Shown here: piece after piece, positions 56,001 to 63,847 of the stretch | How the letters are laid out: each line of letters opens with the position of its first letter | Position numbering within the stretch: position 1 is the first letter of the stretch | Source of the DNA: Nostoc sp. KVJ3 | GTDB taxonomy: Bacteria > Cyanobacteriota > Cyanobacteriia > Cyanobacteriales > Nostocaceae | Direction of reading: 5' to 3' | Assembly (NCBI RefSeq): GCF_026127265.1 | Contig: NZ_WWFG01000001.1 | Span: 2,891,501 to 2,955,500, forward strand | DNA length: 64,000 nucleotides | The notes under the pieces: generated by a model | The model's database searches: none | Seen by the model: the letters and a program-made list of their open reading frames with translations, nothing else | Told to the model about the DNA's origin: nothing | Translations under genes and position numbers: made by a program

Positions 56001-57099
56001 AGAAAGCTCACTGCAACTGACATACAATGATTTCATGCTCCACAGTTTTGCTTATGCTGGCAAGGGAATTGAACAAGATATTATTTGCCATCTGTTATTA
56101 CCACCGAAATCTCGGCAATCACGCCTAGAAACACCAAGCGATCCCAAAACTACCAGCAGTAATCCTTGGCAATGGCAACCTTCAATTCCCGGTTTAGACC
56201 AAATGCGTTGGCAGAGTTTAGGTTTGGAAGAATTAGAACTACCCAGAGTTGGAGAACCAGATATTACCACGCGGATTCGCCTCCAGCAGCGTCTAGAAAG
56301 TTCTCTGCTAGGACAGGCCGTATTAGATGCGGCACTAGCCCTGAAACTGATTTTGCAACACCAAGAATCTTTTACCCTGGAATTAGCCGATCAGCAGTGG
56401 ATTTTGCAGCGACGAGACTTAGAAAGCCAGGTATTTATCCCCTTTGTGCGCCGCCTGAACCGAGAACTCAACAAATTATTGGTAGCTCGTGGTATTCCCA
56501 CAGAATCCATTAATCAAGCTATCCTGACTGGTGGGGTGGCTTGTATTGGGACAGTGAACCGTTGGTTAAAGCAAAAACTCCCCAGTGCCAAGATTATTCA
56601 AGATTTATATCTCGGCGAAAATGGTTCTCCTAATTGCAGTCGGGTAGCTTATGGTTTGGCGATGCTGCCTTTGCATCCCCAGATATTAGATATACCCAGG
56701 CAACAATACACTGATTATTTCCTATTTACCGAATTGCTGCGGCTGCTACCAGATCGTCCTTTATCTTTCGGTGAAGTTATCCAGCTATTTGAGGGTCGCG
56801 GGATCAATACTCGTACTTGTCAGCAACGCTTGCTAGCTTTTTTAGAAGGTGAACTGCCTTCGGGTTTGATACCTTCAGTTACAGATTCGACTTGGCTAAC
56901 CCAGAGTTCGCAAGAAAATCCTGACTATCAAGCGATCGCTACAGCACCACTTTTTGAAAAACAAGGCAGTCTCACTTATCGTCCCAATTCTCAACAACTC
57001 TTATCTTTACGTCGCTATTTAGATGCAATCAAGGCTAGTAACCAGCAATCATTGGAGGAACCATATACGGTGAATTTCACCTTAGAGGTTCCTCATTGA
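53008..57099 (+). CDS. Very large Hsp70/actin-like ATPase-fold protein with long acidic N-terminal region
   Basis: The 1363-residue protein starts at GTG 53008. Residues 1-280 are helical and coiled-coil rich (LEQKRLQNYSLAQQL). Residues 280-715 are acidic and Ser/Thr/Pro rich, with a 36-residue tandem duplication. From about residue 719 an actin/Hsp70-like fold begins: phosphate-1 WYLGIDLGTTGISAALLNRS, later NTLVINIGTTATEMLLVDVP and AILTGGVACIGTVNRWLKQ. The substrate-binding domain of DnaK is not recognisable. A cytoskeletal or scaffold role is a guess; I do not know a described counterpart. Confidence 0.8.
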   Translation: MIKVTSSADEIQKLIADIDNLLANGGKRLSRFLPGQAQEPKEVLERIRNFLVRLKEKEALESGISNQSSEEPRSPLLTKFIDRGYNQYPLPPLEPYQEESTITAGQLKSEFSSLIQPLRSELELLLQERATLVQEIRQLEQKRLQNYSLAQQLTNQDQMITEFLQVLMSRLVPTLTPLVAPNSANSPSSSGVINHGNSESVTSATQPLLESADRVEQLTQLARELDQRLLSLDGTVNVVFEALQRNINTYYESLSQAMARMHSKGMQGEQLMASFLNNLTQHLQEQSPSSLPSFSVAESDTSPLLADSAAIAAEVAPQPLEKIAPETLSPLTINSEQADTVLTEDLDTVLLQLGLDSSPSSENPTELPQDISALIGDEVDQLYASLFGTGDVNNLSLDIPANDFSTSQSTLNIAESPSIPPSVDSAVVTPDTGISAQETLGETTDSFSEAQEELFFEEDTDVDSPLSFSTPQTESSPTQLDTQPASVDTINTLTDLLSDVGSEQPVLEVSSFMDNAPVTPEITKVALAKPTKGIDTPEILINEDRSETSLDNYISASPQENLLLVESNQTPIVPDISLDEEQLQQLDNYIAASPQENLLSVESNQTPIVPDISLDEEQLQQLDRDLANFDRQLNSESEPATNLDIFSELIDQTQDTIPTTHPELQIENTSTVALSSLAIPQVETEEQKEVITTVQDSSSSSSSNSINNQEVSLNTIESVWYLGIDLGTTGISAALLNRSTSVVHPIYWSAENPQETSSFQQSFRLPTEVYLPTASIPHSDNQSIEVHEQTPPAAVAQDQAPDHSPTPTTPKSTADSTTNNLYSAQLKPYLQVAIPYKSERQKWEPVLQLNEFSAGPLIWVVRSLSKLLLTLKSEKTSTTPSLMAAALGIGEADFPQIINNIAGVICTCPSSWSEQYRFNVREALLTSKLIQHPQQVFFVEEAIASLLPELDAANGEQVKLSKHQGSHPAKTSEHPIVGNTLVINIGTTATEMLLVDVPESSLQLTYNDFMLHSFAYAGKGIEQDIICHLLLPPKSRQSRLETPSDPKTTSSNPWQWQPSIPGLDQMRWQSLGLEELELPRVGEPDITTRIRLQQRLESSLLGQAVLDAALALKLILQHQESFTLELADQQWILQRRDLESQVFIPFVRRLNRELNKLLVARGIPTESINQAILTGGVACIGTVNRWLKQKLPSAKIIQDLYLGENGSPNCSRVAYGLAMLPLHPQILDIPRQQYTDYFLFTELLRLLPDRPLSFGEVIQLFEGRGINTRTCQQRLLAFLEGELPSGLIPSVTDSTWLTQSSQENPDYQAIATAPLFEKQGSLTYRPNSQQLLSLRRYLDAIKASNQQSLEEPYTVNFTLEVPH
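54658..54873 (+). repeat. Two tandem 108-bp units in the Hsp70-like gene
   Basis: Two nearly identical 108-bp units (54658-54765 and 54766-54873) encode DNYISASPQENLLLVESNQT followed by PIVPDISLDEEQLQQL. Only a handful of bases differ, so the duplication is recent. Confidence 0.9.
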
Positions 57100-57505
57100 G
57101 ACTAGTACATGACGCTAGAAGTAAGGATACTGTTCAAAATTCAAAATGCTTATACCGATTACATCTGAGGCTGCCCCAAGTCTAAACAAACTTGATTTTG
57201 TGCAGTTCCACAAATAATGCATTTTGAATTTTGCAAAGTACCACTGATAGTTAAGTACTGTAATTTTTGGGATATGTTCTGTAGTAATATCTTTTTATTT
57301 AATGGAGGAAAATACTGTAATTTTACAATATATCACTTTAATTGGAAGATTCTGTAAACTTTGGGTTTTCGGTTTTTATATTGTTTGAATTTTGTGTATA
57401 TTAACACTCGGTGGTAAAGACAAGAGGAGTAAAAATCGTCTATAAATCATCTCCATGTCTACACTACTAATGCAAAAATTCCTATTATAAAATAAGTTAG
57501 CCCTT
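57100..57505. other. Intergenic region with a perfect 15-bp inverted repeat
   Basis: CAAAATTCAAAATGC (57135-57149) and GCATTTTGAATTTTG (57219-57233) bound an 99-bp segment just after the Hsp70-like gene. The rest is AT-rich and probably holds the promoter of the sugar transferase. No gene was found. Confidence 0.6.
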
Positions 57506-58156
57506 GTGAATAATCTTTATCTTTATTCAGTTAATTGTTCGCAACAGCCACACCCGTCAACCTTAAGCGTGAGAAAACGATTAATTGACATTGTTGGAGC
57601 TATTGTCGGGCTGATAATTACATTTATGGTAGCCATTCCCGTAGCGATCGCTACCTTTATTCATGAGCCAAGTCCAATATTTTATTCGCAAATTCGCTGT
57701 GGTTTGAACGGAAAAACTTTCCGCATCTGGAAATTCCGTTCGATGATCGTTGATGCCGATAAACTCAAGCATTTAGTTAAAAACCAAGCTAAAGGTCACA
57801 TCTTTAAATCTGTTGACGATCCTCGCATTACTCCTGTGGGTAAGTTTTTGCGGCGTACCAGTCTAGACGAATTTCCCCAATTTTGGAATGTTCTGATAGG
57901 AGACATGAGTTTAGTTGGTACTCGTCCACCAACTCCTGATGAAGTCAACAATTACGATCCACACCACTGGGAGAGATTACGAGTCAAGCCAGGCATTACC
58001 GGAGAATGGCAAGCTAATGGTCGTTCAAGCATTACAGACTTTGAAACTATTGTCAAAATGGATATAGATTATCAACGCAAGTGGTCTGTAAGTTACGATC
58101 TGAGTCTGATTATTAAAACTATCTGGGTAGTATTGAAAAAAACTGGTGCTTATTGA
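57506..58156 (+). CDS. Bacterial sugar transferase (exopolysaccharide initiating glycosyltransferase)
   Basis: The 216-residue protein (GTG start) lacks the long N-terminal membrane domain of WcaJ. It has one membrane segment (IVGAIVGLIITFMVAIPVAI) and the transferase core FRIWKFRSM, RRTSLDEFPQFWNVLIGDMS and LVGTRPPTPDEV. These enzymes load hexose-1-phosphate on undecaprenyl phosphate. It probably begins an exopolysaccharide or glycan unit; gmd and fcl lie about 4 kb away. Confidence 0.92.
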   Translation: MNNLYLYSVNCSQQPHPSTLSVRKRLIDIVGAIVGLIITFMVAIPVAIATFIHEPSPIFYSQIRCGLNGKTFRIWKFRSMIVDADKLKHLVKNQAKGHIFKSVDDPRITPVGKFLRRTSLDEFPQFWNVLIGDMSLVGTRPPTPDEVNNYDPHHWERLRVKPGITGEWQANGRSSITDFETIVKMDIDYQRKWSVSYDLSLIIKTIWVVLKKTGAY

Positions 58157-58179
58157 ATTGGGCATTGGGAGAGAGATTT

Positions 58180-59016
58180 TTAACCCTTGACACCACTACC
58201 AGTTTCCGTGGGGACAATGTAACGTTGTAAAAATAAAAATAGTAATAATACTGGAGCGATCGCAATTAGAGAACCCGCGGCTACCAACCTCCAGTCAAGA
58301 GAAAATGTCCCTGCTAGCTTGGCGACTCCTAAAGGAAGAGTATATAAATTTTCGTCTTGGATGACAATTAAAGGCCACAAAAAGTCACTCCAAGCACCAA
58401 TGAATACAAAAATAGCTAAAGTTACCAATGCTGGGCGAATTGCTGGTAACATTATATGCCACCATAATCCCAACTCCGAACTACCATCCATTCGAGCGGC
58501 TTCTTCTATCTCTTTCGGGACACTCATGAAAGCTTGGCGCAAGAGAAAAATGCCAAAAGCAGAAGCTAAACTCGGAAAAATCATCCCTAAATAACTATTT
58601 GTCAAACCCAACTGGACTGTCAAAATATAAAGGGGAATCATCACGATTTGGAAGGGAATCATAATCGTCGAGACAATCGCTACAAAAATCCAGTCTCGCC
58701 CTACAAATGACAATCTTGCCAAGGGATAGGCAGCTAAAGCGCAAAACAGTAGATTTAAGCCAACCGTTAGCACTGACACCAAAGTACTGTTATACAGGTA
58801 TTGCCCAAAGGGTAGAGAGTTCCATACACTAACAAAATTATCTAGCGTCGGTTGACTAGGTAATAACTGTGGCGGCGACTGTAAGATATTTTCCGTAGGC
58901 GATTTTAAGGCTGTGCTAACTAGCCACAGTAAAGGAAAGAGCATCACCAGTGCGATCGCTCCCAATAGCAGATACATTAGCAGATTTTGCGATCGTGACT
59001 TTTTCCAATTCAGCAT
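58180..59016 (-). CDS. Carbohydrate ABC transporter permease, MalG/LacG type
   Basis: The 278-residue protein has six membrane segments and the inner-membrane EAA loop (EEAARMDGSSELGLWWHIML) that contacts the ATPase. It ends LLFLFLQRYIVPTETGSGVKG, typical of MalG-like subunits. No MalF-like partner, binding protein or ATPase lies next to it. It may serve the binding protein at 16791-18089 or a distant set. Confidence 0.92.
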   Translation of the reverse strand: MLNWKKSRSQNLLMYLLLGAIALVMLFPLLWLVSTALKSPTENILQSPPQLLPSQPTLDNFVSVWNSLPFGQYLYNSTLVSVLTVGLNLLFCALAAYPLARLSFVGRDWIFVAIVSTIMIPFQIVMIPLYILTVQLGLTNSYLGMIFPSLASAFGIFLLRQAFMSVPKEIEEAARMDGSSELGLWWHIMLPAIRPALVTLAIFVFIGAWSDFLWPLIVIQDENLYTLPLGVAKLAGTFSLDWRLVAAGSLIAIAPVLLLFLFLQRYIVPTETGSGVKG

Positions 59017-59088
59017 TTGATTGTAAATATTTATGACAGTTTTCTTTATAAGACTACAACTTGCTTACTTTCCATCTTTTGTACTTGC

Positions 59089-59472
59089 TCAAATATTTGG
59101 TGGATGTTCGCCCATTATCACCCACATTTTCCGCACACGGGTTAATTGCAGACGATTCATTTTTAATGTATATCTAGCTCTAGTTTTAATAATATTTAAT
59201 TGGTCAACTTGCATCAATAATCTGTCTAGAATTTGAGCTTCTTCATCTGACAAGTTATTTTCAGAATTTTTAATTAGTAACTCCTGTAATTGTATTTGGG
59301 ATTTGGGAAATCAAGAGCTTTCTGCTAAAGCTTGCAACTCATCTTGACTTAAACCAATCAATAATTCAGAATCTATAGATAAGTTAGTTAGCTGTTGGTA
59401 AGTTTCTAAATCTAACAGTACTCCAACTTTATCTCCCCGTGCGTTAGTGACATACTGAACTGAGTCAGACAT
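59089..59472 (-). pseudogene. Antitoxin-like small gene with an in-frame stop
   Basis: From ATG 59470-59472 the frame reads MSDSVQYVTNARGDKVGVLL, DLETYQQLTNLSIDSELLIG and LSQDELQALAESS, then TGA. After the stop the same frame continues FPKSQIQLQELLIKNSENNL, SDEEAQILDRLLMQVDQLNI and IKTRARYTLK. The whole line matches a common cyanobacterial antitoxin-like family from memory, except for the stop. The truncated 53-residue product may lack the toxin-binding part. No toxin gene is adjacent. Confidence 0.7.
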
Positions 59473-59578
59473 AGGTTTACTTGATGATTTGATTAATTTT
59501 ATCTTAACCTATCATCAAAAATCTGGTTAAAGCAATTCACCTAATTTTGTTATGGAATTTATTCAGGCATGAGTATAA

Positions 59579-59857
59579 TTAAGTTTCTTCACTTTCCGAA
59601 CTCCCTAATTCTTCCAGTACATCAAAGAAGTCGTTCATTAGTTTTGCATCAAATTCTTTTACATCACTCCATGTTTGACTATTGTGAATGATATCTTGTG
59701 CCTCACAATAAGAAATACTCAAAGCCTTTTTTAAAATTCCAATTGATTCAGCTTTTGAATAATTACTCAATCTCAAGAACTTAATAACAGATTCTTTATC
59801 TGCGGATTCAATCAACATATTATTCAGCTTTTCAGTTAGTTCACTATCTTCATTCAT
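59579..59857 (-). CDS. Hypothetical small acidic protein
   Basis: I prefer ATG 59855-59857 (MNEDSELTEKLNNMLIESAD) over 59905. The 92-residue protein is helical and acidic and ends FFDVLEELGSSESEET. A helix-turn-helix-like order (AESIGILKKALSISYCEAQD) is visible but weak. No family recognised. Confidence 0.5.
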   Translation of the reverse strand: MNEDSELTEKLNNMLIESADKESVIKFLRLSNYSKAESIGILKKALSISYCEAQDIIHNSQTWSDVKEFDAKLMNDFFDVLEELGSSESEET

Positions 59858-59977
59858 AGTTTGTCTCCAATTGACAAAAGGCATTGTGTTGCAGAAATTA
59901 AACATTTATCAGATTTTTTGAGCTATTATCCACATAAAAACAATCTACAGCAGTCCTAAAATCATTTGTTAAAAACA

Positions 59978-60010
59978 AGATTCCTGACTTCTCTAAGAAG
60001 TCAGGAATCT
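59978..60010. terminator. Covarying hairpin repeat downstream of the catalase-like gene
   Basis: Arms AGATTCCTGACTTCT and AGAAGTCAGGAATCT form a 15-bp stem with loop CTA. Compared with 8114-8146 both differing stem positions have compensating changes. It lies about 105 bp after the catalase-like stop. Confidence 0.5.
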
Positions 60011-60114
60011 GGGGCTTTCAAATTTCAATAATCAGATATAATTGCTAGAAACTGAGATGCTGCACACACAGATGTAAAAGATTTATCTCGCAGTTTGAAG
60101 CTAATTTACAGTGG

Positions 60115-61152
60115 CTAATCTTCAACTGCTACATAAGGTTGTGGTTCTCGCAAGCGTTGGGCAATTTGCTCTCGTCTATACTTTGCAAGTTCGCTATAAA
60201 GCCTCTTGCGAGAGAGATTCACACTTCCAACAGGCTCATGATCTAACAGTGTATGCCAAGGAGAAAAAAGCAAACCTTCATCTAAACGTTTGCGTTCTTC
60301 AAAGTCAAATTTCTGACTGAAAATGCGGACAGTCGCAACTTTAATAAACGGTGAATCTGCTTCTTGCCATTCTATAACATGGTCTTCAATCGGCGTTTTT
60401 TCATCATCTACATAAAACTGAATGAAGAAGTCAAAAGATGCTTCTTTACCTTCTTCAGTCAAATATTTGACTATTGCTTCCCGGAGATAATTTTCTGATT
60501 CGGGAAGTGTTTCGGGTGGTTGTTCCGGCTGTTGAGATTTGACAGATAATTTTACAATGCGATTCCCAAACTTAAATGGAGCCATACTCCAATATTGAAT
60601 TAAAAGTGGATTTCCTACTTTCTTACTGCCAATCTTTTGTAAGATTGCAAAGGCATAACCAAGTTCCTGCAACCGCTCTGGGCTAAGTTGTCCACTTCCG
60701 GCTCTGGATATATCGGCGTAATCACGAACGTCTTTGGCCAAGAAAATCGGATAATTGTTGAGTATAAAGTCTTGAGTTTTTTCTTCATCATCCAGAACTT
60801 TTTGCCCGTCCACATTCATCACCTTGATGGCGATACCGCGAACATCCGGCTGGCTATCGGAGGTGAATTCACCACGTTTTTTAGGCGAACCACCGCTAGA
60901 GAAACGAATCCATGCAGGATAAGTTTGGGGCGTTTTAAACAAACCTACTCTCAAGTCTTCAGGAAGATTCGGTTCAATAATAAACTCTCCTCCCAGGAGT
61001 CCATGACTTTTGCTATGAATTTGGCGGAGGTCTGGGCCTGTTTTTTGTTGGGCTTGGAGACTATTTGCAATAATCTCGTCAATTATTGCTTCCTGCTCAG
61101 TGCTAGATGATGTTGGGTTAGTCATAAATATTTGATGATGTGTCTTCATCAT
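60115..61152 (-). CDS. Catalase-like haem protein
   Basis: The 345-residue protein shows catalase-core features: AWIRFSSGGSPKKRGEFTSD for the distal region, DVRGIAIKVMNVDGQKV, TQDFILNNYPIFLAKD and the ending FSPWHTLLDHEPVGSVNLSR followed by KRLYSEL, where the haem tyrosine may lie. Length and pattern fit the small y4iL-like group, not classic catalase. The first ATG has AAGG upstream; internal ATG 61123-61125 is an alternative. It starts 9 bp after the 5-formyl-THF cyclo-ligase gene. Confidence 0.82.
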   Translation of the reverse strand: MMKTHHQIFMTNPTSSSTEQEAIIDEIIANSLQAQQKTGPDLRQIHSKSHGLLGGEFIIEPNLPEDLRVGLFKTPQTYPAWIRFSSGGSPKKRGEFTSDSQPDVRGIAIKVMNVDGQKVLDDEEKTQDFILNNYPIFLAKDVRDYADISRAGSGQLSPERLQELGYAFAILQKIGSKKVGNPLLIQYWSMAPFKFGNRIVKLSVKSQQPEQPPETLPESENYLREAIVKYLTEEGKEASFDFFIQFYVDDEKTPIEDHVIEWQEADSPFIKVATVRIFSQKFDFEERKRLDEGLLFSPWHTLLDHEPVGSVNLSRKRLYSELAKYRREQIAQRLREPQPYVAVED

Positions 61153-61161
61153 CCTGAATCC

Positions 61162-61725
61162 TTAGCCTTTCCTAGTCAATCCGGTTTCCGTAGAAACAGC
61201 TTGTAGTGGTTTATCCCAAGATTCAATAGGTATCTGGGACAAATAGGCGAAATCAAAGACAATCCCGATAGTCGGTTTTCTCTGCCACTGCGGTAAACTG
61301 AGCAAGCGATCGTAATATCCGCCGCCATAACCAAGGCGATATCCTTGGTAGTCGCAAGCTACACTGGGGACGAGAATCAAATCTACTTCAGCAGCATCTA
61401 ATAGGGGAGTGTCAGAATGTGGTTCAGTAATGCCATAAGCGCCACTTTGGACAGAATCGCCAAGTGTCCAAATATGCCAATATAAGGATTTATCAACGCA
61501 GCGAGGAAATCCCCAACGGTATTTGGTGTTTGCAAATAGTGGACTGAGGTCAGGTTCTTGGCGAAAGCTGAAATAAGCAAGTATTGTTTTTGCTTCGATG
61601 AATAAAGTAGAGTTTTGTAAATGAGAGCATAAGCGATCGCTTTTTTCTCTCCATTCTCCAACGGTCATTGATTGGCGTGTTTTAAGTAGAATTCGGCGTA
61701 GTTCTGTTTTATTAACTTTGTCCAT
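61162..61725 (-). CDS. 5-formyltetrahydrofolate cyclo-ligase
   Basis: The enzyme converts 5-formyl-THF to 5,10-methenyl-THF using ATP. The 187-residue protein starts MDKVNKTELRRILLKTRQSM and has the signature VACDYQGYRLGYGGGYYDRLL with Mg/ATP contacts. It is transcribed with the catalase-like gene (9-bp gap). A strong hairpin separates it from fcl upstream. Confidence 0.93.
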   Translation of the reverse strand: MDKVNKTELRRILLKTRQSMTVGEWREKSDRLCSHLQNSTLFIEAKTILAYFSFRQEPDLSPLFANTKYRWGFPRCVDKSLYWHIWTLGDSVQSGAYGITEPHSDTPLLDAAEVDLILVPSVACDYQGYRLGYGGGYYDRLLSLPQWQRKPTIGIVFDFAYLSQIPIESWDKPLQAVSTETGLTRKG

Positions 61726-61746
61726 GAAAATTTATAGCGTCAAACA

Positions 61747-61773
61747 AATAAGCTGGGCATTGCCCAGCTTATT
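61747..61773. terminator. Perfect hairpin between fcl and the cyclo-ligase gene
   Basis: AATAAGCTGGGCA and TGCCCAGCTTATT form a 13-bp stem with a one-base centre. It lies 26 bp after the fcl stop, so it could terminate the gmd-fcl transcript. Confidence 0.6.
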
Positions 61774-61798
61774 ACACCCTACATTAACTAATACATCG

Positions 61799-62743
61799 TT
61801 ATACAGCGTTTTGACGATACCACTCAATGGTATTCTTTAACCCTTCCTCAAAGCCCACCTGAGCAGTGAAATTAAAGGCAAGATTCGCCCGTTCGGTATC
61901 CAAACAACGGCGGGGTTGACCATTAGGCTTGTCAGTTTGCCAAACAATTTCACCCTTAAACTCCATCAATTGGCAAATTAGAGTTATTAAATCAAGGATG
62001 GAGATTTCGTAACCCGTTCCCAAGTTAACTGGTTCCGATTCATTATAGAATTGAGTTCCCATCACAATCCCCCGCGCTGCATCTTCTGAATACAAAAACT
62101 CGCGGGTGGGACTGCCATCACCCCAAACTAGGAGTTCCTTTTCTCCCTTAATTTGGGCTTCATGAACTTTGCGAATTAACGCTGGAATAACGTGGGAACT
62201 TCCAGGGTCAAAGTTATCTTCTGGGCCATATAAATTAACTGGCAGTAGGTAAATTCCATTAAAACCGTACTGCTGGCGGTAAGATTGCAATTGAACTAAA
62301 AGCGCTTTTTTAGCAATTCCGTAGGGAGCGTTGGTTTCTTCTGGGTAGCCATTCCAAAGATCGTCTTCTTTAAATGGCACTGGGGTAAATTTAGGATAGG
62401 CGCAGATTGTGCCAACACAAACAAATTTTTCTACTCCAGCTTGATAGGCAGCGTGAATTAGGTGCGTACCCATGATCAAGTTATCGTAGAACAACTCTGC
62501 GGGTTTTTCGCGGTTTAAACCGATGCCACCCACATGTGCTGCTAAGTGGATAATTATGTCTTGCTGGTCAACTGCGCGTTGGCTATTTTCCCAAACACGC
62601 AAATCGCAGTCGCGCGATCGCACTATTGTAATCTTCTCACGATCGGCCCCTGCTTTACACAGTTGATCTATCACCTGACGACCTAGAAACCCCGACCCAC
62701 CAGTGACGAGAATTCGTTGATTTTTTAGTTCTAAGGCGGTCAT
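61799..62743 (-). CDS. fcl: GDP-L-fucose synthase
   Basis: The epimerase-reductase completes GDP-L-fucose synthesis from GDP-4-keto-6-deoxymannose. The 314-residue protein has the Rossmann start ILVTGGSGFLGRQVIDQLCK, the stretch HVGGIGLNREKPAELFYDNL and catalytic YGIAKKALL (Tyr-x3-Lys). It lies 24 bp after gmd and shares its operon. Confidence 0.95.
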   Translation of the reverse strand: MTALELKNQRILVTGGSGFLGRQVIDQLCKAGADREKITIVRSRDCDLRVWENSQRAVDQQDIIIHLAAHVGGIGLNREKPAELFYDNLIMGTHLIHAAYQAGVEKFVCVGTICAYPKFTPVPFKEDDLWNGYPEETNAPYGIAKKALLVQLQSYRQQYGFNGIYLLPVNLYGPEDNFDPGSSHVIPALIRKVHEAQIKGEKELLVWGDGSPTREFLYSEDAARGIVMGTQFYNESEPVNLGTGYEISILDLITLICQLMEFKGEIVWQTDKPNGQPRRCLDTERANLAFNFTAQVGFEEGLKNTIEWYRQNAV

Positions 62744-62767
62744 ATTTTTATCCTCTGTGCTACGGAA

Positions 62768-63847
62768 TCAGAAGTGCAAAGCGCCCAGTTCTTGACGAAC
62801 AGTAGCAATATCCAATGGAAATTGCGAACCATTTCCATTGGGCGAAGTGTGACCCAATGCTTGTAAGTCTGCTTCTACCATTAAGGAAACTAATTGTTCA
62901 AAGGTTACTGATGGTGTCCAGCCCAACTGCTGCCGTGCTTTGGTAGCATCACCAATCAATAAATCTACCTCAGATGGACGCAGGTAACGCTCATCAAACT
63001 CTACGTAATCTTGCCAATTAAGATTTACATAACTAAATGCCAGTTCCAAAAACTCCCGCACCGAGTGGGTTTCACCAGTAGCAATTACGTAATCCTCTGG
63101 CTGTTCTTTCTGCAACATCAGCCACATCGCTTTTACGTAATCCTTCGCATAACCCCAATCTCGTTTGGAATCTAGATTACCCATGTAAATCTTTTTCTGC
63201 TTACCAGCAACGATACCAGCCACGGCTCTAGTAATTTTGCGGGTTACAAAGGTTTCGCCCCGTCGTGGTGACTCGTGGTTAAAAAGTATACCGTTACAAG
63301 CAAACAAATCATAAGACTCTCGATAATTTACAGTTTGCCAGTGGGCGTAAACTTTCGCACAGGCATAGGGACTGCGGGGATAAAAGGGCGTTGTCTCACT
63401 TTGGGGTATTGCTTGTACTAAACCGTACATTTCTGAAGAACCCGCTTGGTAAAATCGCACCTGAATTCCAGTTCGGTGTTGATAATCTCGAATTGCTTCC
63501 AATAGACGCAGTGTCCCCATTCCTACAGCATCCACCGTATATTCTGGTGAATCAAAGCTTACTCTGACATGGGATTGAGCGCCGAGATTATAAATCTCTA
63601 CTGGTTTGACTTCTTCTAAAATGCGTCGCAATGTCGTACCATCTGTCAAGTCACCATAGTGAAGAAACAACCGCACTCCGTCTTTGTGGGGGTCTTCGTA
63701 AATGTGATCGATGCGGTCTGTGTTGAAGGTAGAAGTCCGGCGAATGATACCATGAACCTCATAACCCTGTTCCAGCAAAAACTCACTTAGATAGGAACCG
63801 TCTTGACCAGTAATACCAGTAATTAACGCTCGCTTCTGTTGCGTCAT
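62768..63847 (-). CDS. gmd: GDP-mannose 4,6-dehydratase
   Basis: The enzyme makes GDP-4-keto-6-deoxymannose, the first step to GDP-fucose. The start MTQQKRALITGITGQDGSYL (ATG 63845-63847) is preferred to TTG 63853. GIIRRTSTFNTDRIDHIYED, SEMYGLVQAIPQSETTPFYP and catalytic YACAKVYAHW (Tyr-x3-Lys) are typical. The 359-residue length is right for the family. Confidence 0.97.
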   Translation of the reverse strand: MTQQKRALITGITGQDGSYLSEFLLEQGYEVHGIIRRTSTFNTDRIDHIYEDPHKDGVRLFLHYGDLTDGTTLRRILEEVKPVEIYNLGAQSHVRVSFDSPEYTVDAVGMGTLRLLEAIRDYQHRTGIQVRFYQAGSSEMYGLVQAIPQSETTPFYPRSPYACAKVYAHWQTVNYRESYDLFACNGILFNHESPRRGETFVTRKITRAVAGIVAGKQKKIYMGNLDSKRDWGYAKDYVKAMWLMLQKEQPEDYVIATGETHSVREFLELAFSYVNLNWQDYVEFDERYLRPSEVDLLIGDATKARQQLGWTPSVTFEQLVSLMVEADLQALGHTSPNGNGSQFPLDIATVRQELGALHF

